Made by a program: the position numbers and the translations under genes | Notes under the pieces: generated by a model | What the model saw: only the letters and a program-made list of their open reading frames with translations | The model's database searches: none | What the model was told of the DNA's origin: nothing | Part shown: piece by piece, positions 8,141 to 16,354 of the stretch | Layout of the letters: the number at the start of each line of letters is the position of its first letter | How positions within the stretch are numbered: the first letter of the stretch is position 1 | Assembly: GCA_036004365.1 (NCBI GenBank) | Contig: DASYRN010000045.1 | Coordinates: forward strand, 1 to 64,000 | DNA length: 64,000 nt | Direction of reading: 5' to 3' | Source: DP-36 sp036004365 | Lineage (GTDB): Bacteria > Desulfobacterota > Binatia > UBA9968

Positions 8141-9097
8141 ATGCAGATTTACCGCCATATCGAGGATCGTGAAGTTTCACTTCGAGATCCCATATTGACG
8201 ATGGGGAATTTTGACGGCGTTCATCTGGGTCACCAAGCTCTTTTGTCCCGCATCGTTAAGGAAGCCCGAGAGAGGAAGGGCTCGTCTACTGTTCTGACTT
8301 TCGAGCCCCATCCCCTGAAGATTCTCGCGCCGAATCGGGCGCCGCGGTTGATTTTGGCGCACAAGGACAAGATGCGCTTGCTCCAATCGCTGGGAATCGA
8401 TGTCGTCATTATTCAGACGTTCAATTCCGCCTTCGCGAATCTCGAGGCGGAGGAATTTGTCCGACGCTACCTTGTCAATCGGATCAAGGTTCGTAAAATT
8501 TGGGTCGGAAAGGATCTGAGGTTTGGCAAAGCGAGAAAGGGCAGAGTGGAGGATTTGATCCGATGGGGAAAAGAGACCGGATTCGAGGTCGGAATCATAG
8601 AGCCCATACAGGTTGAAGGTGAGCGGATCAGTAGCAGCCGCATTAGGGAGCTCCTATTGAAGGGCGAGGTGCATGAGGCCGAAAGATTTCTCGGCCGCTA
8701 CCATTTCATCTCAGGGAGAGTCGTGCGGGGACACCAGAGAGGTCGGCAGCTCGGGTTTCCGACTGCGAATATTATGAGCCAGACCGAAGTGCTGCCCGCG
8801 GACGGAATCTACGCTACGCTCTTGGAATCCGACGGACGCCGTTGGCCGAGCGTCTCTAACATAGGAATCAATCCCACGTTTGGCTCGGGGCCGAGAACCA
8901 TCGAGAGTTACCTGTTTGAGTTTTCCGGAGATCTCTACGGCCAAACCGTGAGGCTGTTCTTTGTGAAGAGGATCCGGGAGGAAAAGAAATTTTCTTCAGC
9001 GGAAGTCTTGGTGGAGCAGATGAAGAAGGATGTTGCGAGCGCGCAGGAGATCCTGAGCCAGCTCCGGCCCCAAGAGGGCGCGGAACTTTCAAGGTAA
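8141..9097 (+). CDS. ribF: Bifunctional riboflavin kinase / FAD synthetase
   Basis: 318 residues. It converts riboflavin to FMN and then to FAD in the cytosol. The N-terminal FMN adenylyltransferase half (about 15-185) has the nucleotidyl-transferase motif GNFDGVHLGHQALL and ISSSRIRELLLKGEV. The C-terminal kinase half (about 186-310) has GRVVRGHQRGRQLGFPTAN, DGIYATLL and SNIGINPTFG followed by ESYLFEFSGDLYGQ. No strong ribosome binding site precedes the ATG. Confidence 0.95.
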   Translation: MQIYRHIEDREVSLRDPILTMGNFDGVHLGHQALLSRIVKEARERKGSSTVLTFEPHPLKILAPNRAPRLILAHKDKMRLLQSLGIDVVIIQTFNSAFANLEAEEFVRRYLVNRIKVRKIWVGKDLRFGKARKGRVEDLIRWGKETGFEVGIIEPIQVEGERISSSRIRELLLKGEVHEAERFLGRYHFISGRVVRGHQRGRQLGFPTANIMSQTEVLPADGIYATLLESDGRRWPSVSNIGINPTFGSGPRTIESYLFEFSGDLYGQTVRLFFVKRIREEKKFSSAEVLVEQMKKDVASAQEILSQLRPQEGAELSR

Positions 9098-9108
9098 CCT
9101 GAGCGCCC

Positions 9109-10083
9109 ATGCAGGTTGCCGTAACCGAGCAGGAAGATGCGGGGACGCGCCTGGACCTGTTTTTGGCGCGTCGCAAGCTGGCTGCACCGGAGTGGAGCCG
9201 CTCGGCCATCCAGAAAATGATTCAGGAAGGAGCGATCCTGCTTAACGGTCTTCGACCTAAGCCCAGCACGCGTCTTAAACTCAACGATCTCGTCGAAATT
9301 CGCGGCCTTCCCGTCAAGAACGCGAGGGTGGTGCCCGAGCCGATTCCTCTAGATGTTCTCTATGAAGATGCGGATTGCATCGCGGTCAACAAGCCGCCCG
9401 GCATCGTTGTCCATCCTGCGGCGGGAAAACAAACCGGGACTTTGGTGAACGCTCTCCTTTATCACTGTCGCGATCTCAAAGGCATCGGAGGAGAGCGGAG
9501 GCCCGGGATCGTCCACCGATTGGACAAGGACACTTCGGGCGTAATGATTGTCGCGAAGCATGCGCGGGCCTTCCATGGATTGGCCTTGCAGTTCAAGGAA
9601 AGGCGCATTCTCAAAGAGTATGTCGCGCTGGTGTGGGGCAAGGTGAAGCCAGAGAAGGGCCATATCCGTCGTCCGATCGGGCGCCACCGCAGGGACCGGA
9701 AAAGGATGTCGAGCCTCTACGCCTTGCCGCGGTTGAGAGAGGCAACGACAGAGTGGCACGTCGAAGAGCGCTTTCGTGTGGGCTCAGCGGTCGACTCATG
9801 GGTTACTTGGTTACGCGTTAAACCCTATACGGGACGAACCCATCAAATCCGAGTGCATTTATCCGATGAGGGATTCCCGATCGTGGGCGATAGGATTTAC
9901 GGGCAAAAACAAAAGCGGCTCTCGACCTTGGCGCCTGCTGAGCTGCTGAACTTTCCGCGTCAGGCGCTCCATGCGGAGAGACTTCGATTTGACCACCCAG
10001 TGACGGGGAGACCGGTGGAGATTCGCGCTCCGCTCTTTTCCGATATGGAAGGTCTTCTACAGCGCTTAAGGAAGCCAGAGTGA
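9109..10083 (+). CDS. rluD: RluD-type 23S rRNA pseudouridine synthase
   Basis: 324 residues. It isomerises uridines to pseudouridine, most likely at the helix 69 sites of 23S rRNA. An N-terminal S4 RNA-binding domain (about 5-70) has RLDLFLARRKL and MIQEGAILLNGLRPKPSTRL. The RluA-type catalytic core contains the invariant Asp in GIVHRLDKDTSGVMIVAK, then LKEYVALVWG and GRTHQIRVHL. It begins 11 bases after ribF. Assignment to RluD rather than RluC rests on general resemblance and the S4 domain. Confidence 0.9.
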   Translation: MQVAVTEQEDAGTRLDLFLARRKLAAPEWSRSAIQKMIQEGAILLNGLRPKPSTRLKLNDLVEIRGLPVKNARVVPEPIPLDVLYEDADCIAVNKPPGIVVHPAAGKQTGTLVNALLYHCRDLKGIGGERRPGIVHRLDKDTSGVMIVAKHARAFHGLALQFKERRILKEYVALVWGKVKPEKGHIRRPIGRHRRDRKRMSSLYALPRLREATTEWHVEERFRVGSAVDSWVTWLRVKPYTGRTHQIRVHLSDEGFPIVGDRIYGQKQKRLSTLAPAELLNFPRQALHAERLRFDHPVTGRPVEIRAPLFSDMEGLLQRLRKPE

Positions 10084-10099
10084 TCAATCGAAAAACAAA

Positions 10100-10185
10100 G
10101 CGTGGGGGGTTGACAAGAGAACGGGTTTTTTTTAGTATAAGTAGAGTAATAATCAAGTCAACGTTCTCTAAGACAAAGCCCACGC
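10100..10185 (+). promoter_or_regulatory. rho promoter enclosed by a 24-base inverted repeat
   Basis: TTGACA (10110-10115) and TAGTAT (10133-10138) are 17 bases apart. The left arm 10100-10123 and right arm 10162-10185 match as GCGTGGG-N9-AGAGAACG and its reverse complement: 15 paired positions with a 9-base unpaired middle. The -35 box lies in the left arm and the -10 in the 38-base loop. This could be an operator or DNA cruciform. Confidence 0.55.
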
Positions 10186-10423
10186 GCAAGGTAATCACTC
10201 CGACCTAAACTTTAATTTGGATTTCGAACGAACGGTTTCGTCTGTGTCAAGTTCCCTATTACCTTGAGACGCTCCCCGCGAAAAGATCGACCTGCCTGAG
10301 GCAGGTAGCTGCCAATTTGTTTGGTAATCCTTGCGTGGTGTGAGGACGATTGCAGGCGGATCCTGAAGATGAGAATCGGCTTTCAGGAAATTTATTCTGC
10401 GGGATGAAAGGAGAGGTATATCA
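10145..10423 (+). promoter_or_regulatory. Long 5' leader of rho
   Basis: About 280 untranslated bases separate the predicted transcription start from the rho ATG. A 7-bp hairpin ACCTGCC-TGA-GGCAGGT lies at 10290-10306 with no T run. Rho autoregulates by terminating in its own leader in E. coli; a similar role is inferred only from position and length. GAAAGGAGAGG ends the leader as ribosome binding site. Confidence 0.4.
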
Positions 10424-11722
10424 ATGGTACGTGGAAGGACCAAGGCCGAACCAGAGACTGTAGACGAGAACGGGCTCAATCTTAAGTCTCTTAAAGAAAA
10501 AAAGATCAGCGAGCTGGCATTGATTGGAAAGAACTTCAATATCGAGGGCGCAGCCAATATGCGCAAGCAGGAGCTCATCTTCGCCATATTGCAAGCTCAA
10601 ACGGAGCAGAACGGGTACATTTACGGTGAGGGCGTGCTGGAGACGCTTCCTGACGGCTTTGGTTTCCTCAGGGCGCCGGACTATAACTATCTGCCCGGCC
10701 CCGACGATATTTACGTCTCTCCCAGCCAGATCCGGCGCTTCAATCTTCGCACGGGCGACATCATCTCAGGACATATCCGCCCTCCCAAAGAGGGCGAGCG
10801 TTACTTCGCCCTGCTCAAGGTGGAGTCCATCAATTATGAGGATCCGGAAAAGGCGAGGGAAAAGATCCTCTTCGATAACCTCACTCCTCTTTATCCCAAC
10901 CAACGGTTCCAGTTGGAATACCTGCCCGACGAATATACGACGCGGGTCGTCGATCTTATGACCCCGATCGGAAAAGGGCAAAGGGGGCTCATCGTCGCGG
11001 CCCCGCGCACGGGTAAGACCATGATGCTGCAGGCCATCGCTAAGGCCGTGGCCCAGAACCATAAAGAGGTTATTTTGATCGTTCTTCTGATCGACGAGCG
11101 GCCAGAAGAGGTTACGGACATGCAGCGGTCTGTGGATGGAGAGGTGGTGAGCTCCACGTTTGATGAGCCGGCCACGCGCCACGTGCAAGTCGCCGAGATG
11201 GTGATCGAGAAAGCCAAACGCTTAGTGGAGCATGGAAAGGACGTTGTCATCCTTCTCGATAGCATCACCCGGCTCGCACGGGCGTACAACACGGTTGTGC
11301 CGCCCAGCGGCAAGATTTTGTCCGGCGGCGTCGATTCCAATGCGCTTCACAAGCCGAAGAAATTTTTTGGGGCAGCGCGCAATATCGAGGACGGGGGAAG
11401 CCTGACGATTATTGCGACGGCGCTTATCGATACGGGAAGCCGCATGGACGAGGTGATCTTCGAGGAATTTAAAGGGACCGGTAATATGGAGATTCATCTG
11501 GACCGTCGGCTGATGGATAAGAGGGTTTTCCCGGCTATTGACATCAACAAGTCGGGCACAAGAAAAGAAGAGCTTTTGATACCCAAGGAAGATTTGAATC
11601 GGATCTGGATCCTGCGCAAGGTATTGTCTCAACTCAGTGTGGTTGAGGCTATGGAATTTTTGCTGGATAAGATTCGTGGGACCAAAAACAACAAGGAATT
11701 TCTCGAATCCATGAATCAATAA
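10424..11722 (+). CDS. rho: Transcription termination factor Rho
   Basis: 432 residues. Rho is a hexameric RNA-dependent ATPase that ends transcription. After about 20 charged residues comes the Rho N-domain (LKSLKEKKISELALIGKNF). The cold-shock-like RNA-binding domain follows, with DGFGFLRAPDYNYLPGPDDI and YVSPSQIRRFNLRTGD. The ATPase core has Walker A APRTGKTMMLQ, Walker B DVVILLDSITRLARAYN, the Q-loop and the R-loop region with LSGGVDSNALHKPKRF-like text (here KKFFGAARN). The ATG is preceded by GAAAGGAGAGG. It has the standard size and no large insertion. Confidence 0.97.
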   Translation: MVRGRTKAEPETVDENGLNLKSLKEKKISELALIGKNFNIEGAANMRKQELIFAILQAQTEQNGYIYGEGVLETLPDGFGFLRAPDYNYLPGPDDIYVSPSQIRRFNLRTGDIISGHIRPPKEGERYFALLKVESINYEDPEKAREKILFDNLTPLYPNQRFQLEYLPDEYTTRVVDLMTPIGKGQRGLIVAAPRTGKTMMLQAIAKAVAQNHKEVILIVLLIDERPEEVTDMQRSVDGEVVSSTFDEPATRHVQVAEMVIEKAKRLVEHGKDVVILLDSITRLARAYNTVVPPSGKILSGGVDSNALHKPKKFFGAARNIEDGGSLTIIATALIDTGSRMDEVIFEEFKGTGNMEIHLDRRLMDKRVFPAIDINKSGTRKEELLIPKEDLNRIWILRKVLSQLSVVEAMEFLLDKIRGTKNNKEFLESMNQ

Positions 11723-11809
11723 ATGCCCCGTTCCCCCCTTATGACCGCCTTGCACAGGCTGCCGATCTTTGTTACAACCCCTAAATTGCCGAGTTGTTTG
11801 TATTGATTT

Positions 11810-11854
11810 CCAGATGCCCCTATTTTTCTGGCTCTGCGGGGGTAATCATCCTGG
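11810..11854 (+). promoter_or_regulatory. Possible structured leader of rpsB
   Basis: CCAG-ATG-CCCC on the left and GGGG, CAT and CTGG on the right can pair with small bulges around a 17-base loop. Ribosomal protein S2 represses its own leader in many bacteria, so a leader structure is expected here. I cannot match it to a known rpsB-leader model by eye. Confidence 0.3.
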
Positions 11855-11961
11855 ATAGAAAATTTCACACCCTTCCGGATCCCTTTCTAGGGTGCTCAGG
11901 TTTACGGGAATAGTTGGGAGTCGATGGAAGGGGAGGAGACCACAAAGGAGTAAACTTCTTT

Positions 11962-12753
11962 ATGACCGAGATCGCTATGAAGCAGCTCTTGGAAGCGGGC
12001 GTCCATTTTGGCCACCAGACGAGCCGCTGGAACCCGAAGATGAAGCCCTATATTTTCGGCGCGCGCAACGGAATCCATATTATCGACCTGCAGCAGACCG
12101 TTGCTATGTTCAAGGACGCCGCTGCCTTCCTTCGCGACCTGGCGTCTTCGGGAGGGCATATCCTCTTCGTGGGGACCAAGAAGCAGGCGCAGGAGGCGAT
12201 CAAGGAGGAGGCGCAAAGGTGCGGCATGTTTTATGTCCACAACCGTTGGCTAGGAGGAACGCTGACGAATTTTGCAACGATCCGGCAGAGTATTGAGAGG
12301 TTGAGAAAAATCGAAGAGATGGAGAATGATCCGAAGATTGTCGAGGCCTTGACCAAAAAGGAGCTGCTGGGCCTCAAGCGTGAAAAGGAAAAGCTGGAGC
12401 AGTCTCTAGGCGGCATCAAAGGCATGAGGAAACTACCCGAAGCGATCTTTGTGGTCGATCCCAAGCAGGAAGAGATCGCGGTTCGGGAGGCCAGGAAGCT
12501 CGGGATCCCCGTCGTCGCCGTCGTAGACACGAATTGTGATCCGGATATGGTCGATTACAAAGTTCCTGGAAATGATGACGCCATCCGGGCGATCCGGCTT
12601 TTCTGCGCCGCTTTCGCCGACGCGATTATCGAAGGGAAGACGATCTACGAGCAGTCCTTGGCCGGCAAGGAGAAGGAGGAGAAGGAATCCTCAGCGGCTC
12701 CTCAGGTGCACGAGACGGTCGAAAATTCAGCGGCGGGAGGGACCGCATTCTGA
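11962..12753 (+). CDS. rpsB: 30S ribosomal protein S2
   Basis: 263 residues from the ATG at 11962, 11 bases after AAAGGAG; an in-frame TTG at 11914 would add 16 unrelated residues. S2 sits on the back of the small subunit and recruits S1. Visible S2 motifs are MKQLLEAGVHFGHQTSRWNP, PYIFGARNGIHIIDLQ, ILFVGTKKQAQEAI, VHNRWLGGTLTNFATI and GIPVVAVVDTNCDPD. The C-terminus is a short charged tail. The stop codon abuts the tsf start. Confidence 0.96.
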   Translation: MTEIAMKQLLEAGVHFGHQTSRWNPKMKPYIFGARNGIHIIDLQQTVAMFKDAAAFLRDLASSGGHILFVGTKKQAQEAIKEEAQRCGMFYVHNRWLGGTLTNFATIRQSIERLRKIEEMENDPKIVEALTKKELLGLKREKEKLEQSLGGIKGMRKLPEAIFVVDPKQEEIAVREARKLGIPVVAVVDTNCDPDMVDYKVPGNDDAIRAIRLFCAAFADAIIEGKTIYEQSLAGKEKEEKESSAAPQVHETVENSAAGGTAF

Positions 12754-13362
12754 ATGGAAGTCAGCGCTTCTACAGTCAAAGAGTTGCGCGAGAAGACCGG
12801 CGCCGGGATGATGGATTGCAAGAAGGCCCTCGCGGAGTCCGGCGGCGATGTGGAAAAGGCGATCGATTATCTTCGACGCAAAGGGCTCGCGGCAGCGGCG
12901 AAGAAGATGAGCCGCGTAGCCGGAGAGGGGCTCGTGGGCGCCTATGTGCACCCTGGGGGTAAGATCGGCGTCTTGGTGGAGTTGAATTGCGAAACCGACT
13001 TTGTGGCTCGCACAGCGGAATTTCAAAACCTGCTCAAGGATATTGCGATGCAGATTGCCGCCGCCAACCCACGCTACGTGAAGCCGGAAGACGTCCCTCA
13101 AGCGGAACTGGAACGCGAGCGGGAGATCTATCGCCGACAGGCGCTTGAATCGGGAAAGCCCGAGGAAGTCTTAGATAAAATCGTAGAAGGAAAGCTGGAG
13201 CGTTATTATTCCGAGATTTGCCTGCTGGAGCAAGCTTTTATCAAAGACCCGGATCGCAAAGTAGGAGATTTCATAAAAGACGCGGTGTTTAAGCTCAAGG
13301 AAAATATCCAAGTGCGGCGCTTCGCGCGTTACCATCTCGGGGAAGGCGTCGAAAAGCCTTAG
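12754..13362 (+). CDS. tsf: Elongation factor Ts, short form
   Basis: 202 residues, about 80 shorter than E. coli EF-Ts and like the Thermus/Aquifex short type. It exchanges nucleotide on EF-Tu. The N-terminal UBA-like domain TVKELREKTGAGMMDCKKAL is complete. The core has VLVELNCETDFVARTAEF and a single dimerisation subdomain. The C-terminal EIYRRQALESGKPEEVLDKI and RYYSEICLLEQAFIKDP match the C-terminal module. Its ATG directly follows the rpsB TGA, so translation is probably coupled. Confidence 0.95.
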   Translation: MEVSASTVKELREKTGAGMMDCKKALAESGGDVEKAIDYLRRKGLAAAAKKMSRVAGEGLVGAYVHPGGKIGVLVELNCETDFVARTAEFQNLLKDIAMQIAAANPRYVKPEDVPQAELEREREIYRRQALESGKPEEVLDKIVEGKLERYYSEICLLEQAFIKDPDRKVGDFIKDAVFKLKENIQVRRFARYHLGEGVEKP

Positions 13363-13377
13363 GGTGCTTTAGGCCAT

Positions 13378-13463
13378 TGCAAGCGCAAAGTGCAACAGTC
13401 AAAATTAAGAACTTTCGATCCTCGTTTTTGCATTTTTCAATTTGCATTCTTCATTTTGCCTTG
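13378..13463. repeat. Theme-word inverted repeat (GCAAAxTGCAA type)
   Basis: TTGCAAGCGCAAAGTGCAAC and GTCAAAATTAAGAACTT on the left face TTTTTGCATTTTTCAATTTG and CATTCTTCATTTTGCC on the right. The word GCAAA/TTTGC recurs in degenerate form. It sits in the tsf-pyrH gap. Confidence 0.5.
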
Positions 13464-13476
13464 ACCGCTTCGGTCT

Positions 13477-14202
13477 ATGGGAATGCTCAAGTATAAACGG
13501 ATCATCCTGAAAGTTACGGGAGAAGTCCTCGCCGGGGGCGAGAGGTACGGCATCGACAACAATATGCTGAGCTCCTTCGCCCAGGAAATCAAAGAGGTGA
13601 AGGAGATGGGGAGCGAGATCGCCCTGGTGATGGGTGGAGGGAATATCTTTCGCGGCGCGGAGCTGAGCGAGGGAGGGATCGAGCGGGCGACCGCGGATTA
13701 CATGGGAATGCTGGCCACGGTGATCAACAGCTTGGCGCTGCAGGATGCGTTGGAGAAAATCGGCGTTCCCACGCGGTGCATGTCTGCGATTGAGATGCGT
13801 CAGGTCGCGGAGCCGTATATCCGCCGGCGGGCCACGCGTCATTTGGAGAAGGGCAGGGTGGTCATTTTTGCCGGAGGCACCGGCAATCCTTATTTCACAA
13901 CCGACACCACCGCAAGCCTGCGGGCGATGGAAATCGGAGCCGAGGTGATCCTTAAAGCCACGAAAGTGGAAGGAGTCTATGACGCGGATCCCCTGAAGCA
14001 CCATAGCGCGAAAAAATACGGTGAGCTGACCTACATCGAAGTGCTTAATAAAGAGCTTAAGGTCATGGACTCCACGGCGATCTCTCTTTGCATGGATAAT
14101 CGGTTGCCCATCGTCGTCTTCAATATTATGGAGAAGGGGAACATCAAGCGAGTAGTGAGTGGAGAGGAGATCGGGACTCTCGTAAGCGCGGGAAGAAGAT
14201 GA
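13477..14202 (+). CDS. pyrH: Uridylate kinase
   Basis: 241 residues. It phosphorylates UMP to UDP in the cytosol as a hexamer of the amino-acid-kinase fold. Visible motifs are YKRIILKVTGEVLAGG (usually K-L-S-G-E), LVMGGGNIFRG, the UMP-binding TADYMGMLATVINSL, and IFAGGTGNPYFTTDT with VYDADP downstream. A second ATG six bases into the gene is an alternative start. The stop overlaps the frr start (ATGA). Confidence 0.96.
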   Translation: MGMLKYKRIILKVTGEVLAGGERYGIDNNMLSSFAQEIKEVKEMGSEIALVMGGGNIFRGAELSEGGIERATADYMGMLATVINSLALQDALEKIGVPTRCMSAIEMRQVAEPYIRRRATRHLEKGRVVIFAGGTGNPYFTTDTTASLRAMEIGAEVILKATKVEGVYDADPLKHHSAKKYGELTYIEVLNKELKVMDSTAISLCMDNRLPIVVFNIMEKGNIKRVVSGEEIGTLVSAGRR

Positions 14203-14756
14203 ACGAGCCCTTTTTTGCCGATCTGCAAAAAGAGATGGAGAAGTCGATCGCGGCCTTTCGCAAGGACCTGGCGAAGATTCGAACCGGCCGCGCTTCGACG
14301 GCGCTGCTCGAAGGGGTCATGGTCGATTACTACGGGACTTCGACTCCACTCAACCAGTTAGCCAACCTGTCCGCTCCCGAGCCGCGCCTGTTGGTCATCC
14401 AGCCCTACGATCGCGGGGCCATCGGCAATATCGAGAAAGCCATTCTTAAGTCTGACCTCGGCCTGACGCCGAATAACGATGGGAAGGTGATCCGGATTCC
14501 CATCCCGGAATTGACCGAGGAGAGGCGCAAAGAGCTGGCCAAACATGTGAAGAAGATCGCCGAAGAATTTCGCGTATCGGTGCGCAATCATCGAAGGCTT
14601 GCGGTCGAGAAACTCAAGGAGATGGAGAAGAAAAAAGAACTCACCGCGGACGACCTTAAACACAGTCAGGACCGAGTCCAGAAAATGACCGACGAATATA
14701 TCCTCCGGGTCGATAAGGTGCTCAAGGCGAAAGAAGACGAGATCATGGAGGTCTGA
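14199..14756 (+). CDS. frr: Ribosome recycling factor
   Basis: 185 residues, exactly the usual length. With EF-G it splits the post-termination ribosome. Motifs: KSIAAFRKDLAKIRTGRAST at the N-terminus, DYYGTSTPLNQLANLSAPEP for the beta domain, and a long C-terminal helix hairpin with TEERRKELAKHVKKIAEE. It is coupled to pyrH by a 4-base overlap, a classic gene pair. Confidence 0.97.
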   Translation: MNEPFFADLQKEMEKSIAAFRKDLAKIRTGRASTALLEGVMVDYYGTSTPLNQLANLSAPEPRLLVIQPYDRGAIGNIEKAILKSDLGLTPNNDGKVIRIPIPELTEERRKELAKHVKKIAEEFRVSVRNHRRLAVEKLKEMEKKKELTADDLKHSQDRVQKMTDEYILRVDKVLKAKEDEIMEV

Positions 14757-14793
14757 GCGATCCCACCCTCCCTGCAAAAATCCCGCCTGTAAA

Positions 14794-15570
14794 ATGGATC
14801 TGAGGGGCCTAGACAAGAGTCGACTGCCCAAGCATGTCGCCATTATCATGGATGGTAATGGACGCTGGGCCAAACTCAGAGGCAAAAGCCGTATCGAAGG
14901 CCATCGGCGAGGCAAGACTTCAGTTCGGGCCGTCGTAGAGATGAGCCGAAAATTGGGGATTGCTTACCTTTCTCTCTACGCGTTTTCCATTGAGAACTGG
15001 ATGCGCCCCAAGGCGGAGGTCCACGCGTTGATGACCCTGCTCGAGCATTACCTTGTGACCGAGCAGGCAAGGATGAACCGGCTGGGAATCCGTCTCCTTT
15101 CTATTGGTAACCGAAAGTGGCTTCCGGCTTCCGTGCTGAGGACCCTCGATAAAACCGTGAGAGCGACCAGCAAGAATAAAAGGATGACCGTCGTCCTAGC
15201 GCTGAGTTACAGCGGCCGCGACGATATTGTGAGAATGGTCAAGAGAGTAGCCGCAAAAGTCAAAGATGGAAGCTGCACCCTAGAAGAAATCGATGAACGG
15301 ATGGTCTCCACTCACGTCGAGACTAGATTCATTCCCGACCCGGACCTCCTCATCCGGACCAGCGGCGAGATGCGAATCAGCAACTTCTTCCTCTGGCAGA
15401 TCCCTTATACGGAACTTTACGTCACGCCGACCCTGTGGCCCGATTTTCGAGAGGCGGAATACCTTCAAGCTCTATTGGAATTTCAGAGGCGCCGCAGGAG
15501 ATTCGGGCGGACCGACGAGCAGCTGACGCCGTCCGCTTCGGAGGCCGGTGAAGCCCAAGATCATTCCTAG
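14794..15570 (+). CDS. uppS: Undecaprenyl diphosphate synthase
   Basis: 258 residues. This cis-prenyltransferase makes the C55 lipid carrier for peptidoglycan and O-antigen. The catalytic motif HVAIIMDGNGRWAKLRG is at about 14-30, followed by GHRRG and YLSLYAFSIENWMRPKAEV. The C-terminal motif reads PDPDLLIRTSGEMRISNFFL, then WQIPYTELYVTPTLWPDF. The last 15 or so residues are unconserved, and the gene overlaps cdsA by 23 bases. Confidence 0.95.
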   Translation: MDLRGLDKSRLPKHVAIIMDGNGRWAKLRGKSRIEGHRRGKTSVRAVVEMSRKLGIAYLSLYAFSIENWMRPKAEVHALMTLLEHYLVTEQARMNRLGIRLLSIGNRKWLPASVLRTLDKTVRATSKNKRMTVVLALSYSGRDDIVRMVKRVAAKVKDGSCTLEEIDERMVSTHVETRFIPDPDLLIRTSGEMRISNFFLWQIPYTELYVTPTLWPDFREAEYLQALLEFQRRRRRFGRTDEQLTPSASEAGEAQDHS

Positions 15571-16354
15571 AACGATCACCGCCCTGATCGGAATCCCCGT
15601 CCTGATCGCCATCATCAGCTGGGCGCGCCCGTGGCAGTTCGCCTTGGTGATTTTTCTCCTCACGCTAAAAGCCCTTCATGAATACTTTTCCCTCGTCTTT
15701 CCCGAGGACTGGGGGCACCGGGCGTTTGGCATCATCCTCGGCGCGCTCGTCTCTTGCGGAATAGTAATTCCTGCCTTCCGTGAAGCGAGTCTTGGGCTGG
15801 CGGGCTTGGTTGCCGTCATCTTCGCTGTTTATCTTTTTTCCGGTCCTAATTTGCGTGGCCGGTATCCGCGCCTCGGATGGACGCTTCTCGGAGCGCTCTA
15901 CGTCGGTTATCTGATCCCGCATTTCAGCCTTCTCTACAATTTACCTTCCGGAAGTGATTGGATTTTCTGGCTTCTTTCGGTCATCATGATCGGGGATAGC
16001 GCGGCTTATTTCATCGGCTCTTCGTTCGGGAAGAGGAAGCTTTCTCCGAGAATCAGTCCAGGTAAAACGGTTGAAGGCGCGTGGGCGTCGATGGCGGCAA
16101 GCCTTTGCGCGGGCGTTGTCGCAGGAATGTTTTTGCTGCCGCATTTGGCATGGCAAGAGTTGCTGTTGCTTGCGCTTGTTCTGAACGTCGTAGGGCAGGC
16201 AGGCGACCTCTTCGAGTCCTGGATCAAACGAAGCTTTTCCGTGAAGGACTCCGGGGCTATTCTTCCCGGCCACGGAGGGTTGCTCGATCGCATCGATAGT
16301 CTTATATTCCCGGTTGCTTTAACCACCTATTACATTAAGCTCTTTCACTCATGA
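15548..16354 (+). CDS. cdsA: Phosphatidate cytidylyltransferase
   Basis: 268 residues starting at a GTG. It makes CDP-diacylglycerol, the branch-point precursor of phospholipids, in the inner membrane. At least six hydrophobic segments are visible. The CTP-transferase signature is complete near the C-terminus: SWIKRSFSVKDSGAILPGHG followed by GLLDRID. GDSAAYFIGSSFGKRKLSP is the other conserved loop. It overlaps uppS by 23 bases and dxr by 4, so this is a tightly coupled run. The product supplies the pssA enzyme encoded at 27792. Confidence 0.93.
   Translation: MKPKIIPRTITALIGIPVLIAIISWARPWQFALVIFLLTLKALHEYFSLVFPEDWGHRAFGIILGALVSCGIVIPAFREASLGLAGLVAVIFAVYLFSGPNLRGRYPRLGWTLLGALYVGYLIPHFSLLYNLPSGSDWIFWLLSVIMIGDSAAYFIGSSFGKRKLSPRISPGKTVEGAWASMAASLCAGVVAGMFLLPHLAWQELLLLALVLNVVGQAGDLFESWIKRSFSVKDSGAILPGHGGLLDRIDSLIFPVALTTYYIKLFHS

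Noticed and set aside
10290..10306. Hairpin in the rho leader as an intrinsic terminator
   Set aside because: The stem ACCTGCC/GGCAGGT is followed by TAGCTGCC, not a T-run. Kept only as leader structure.
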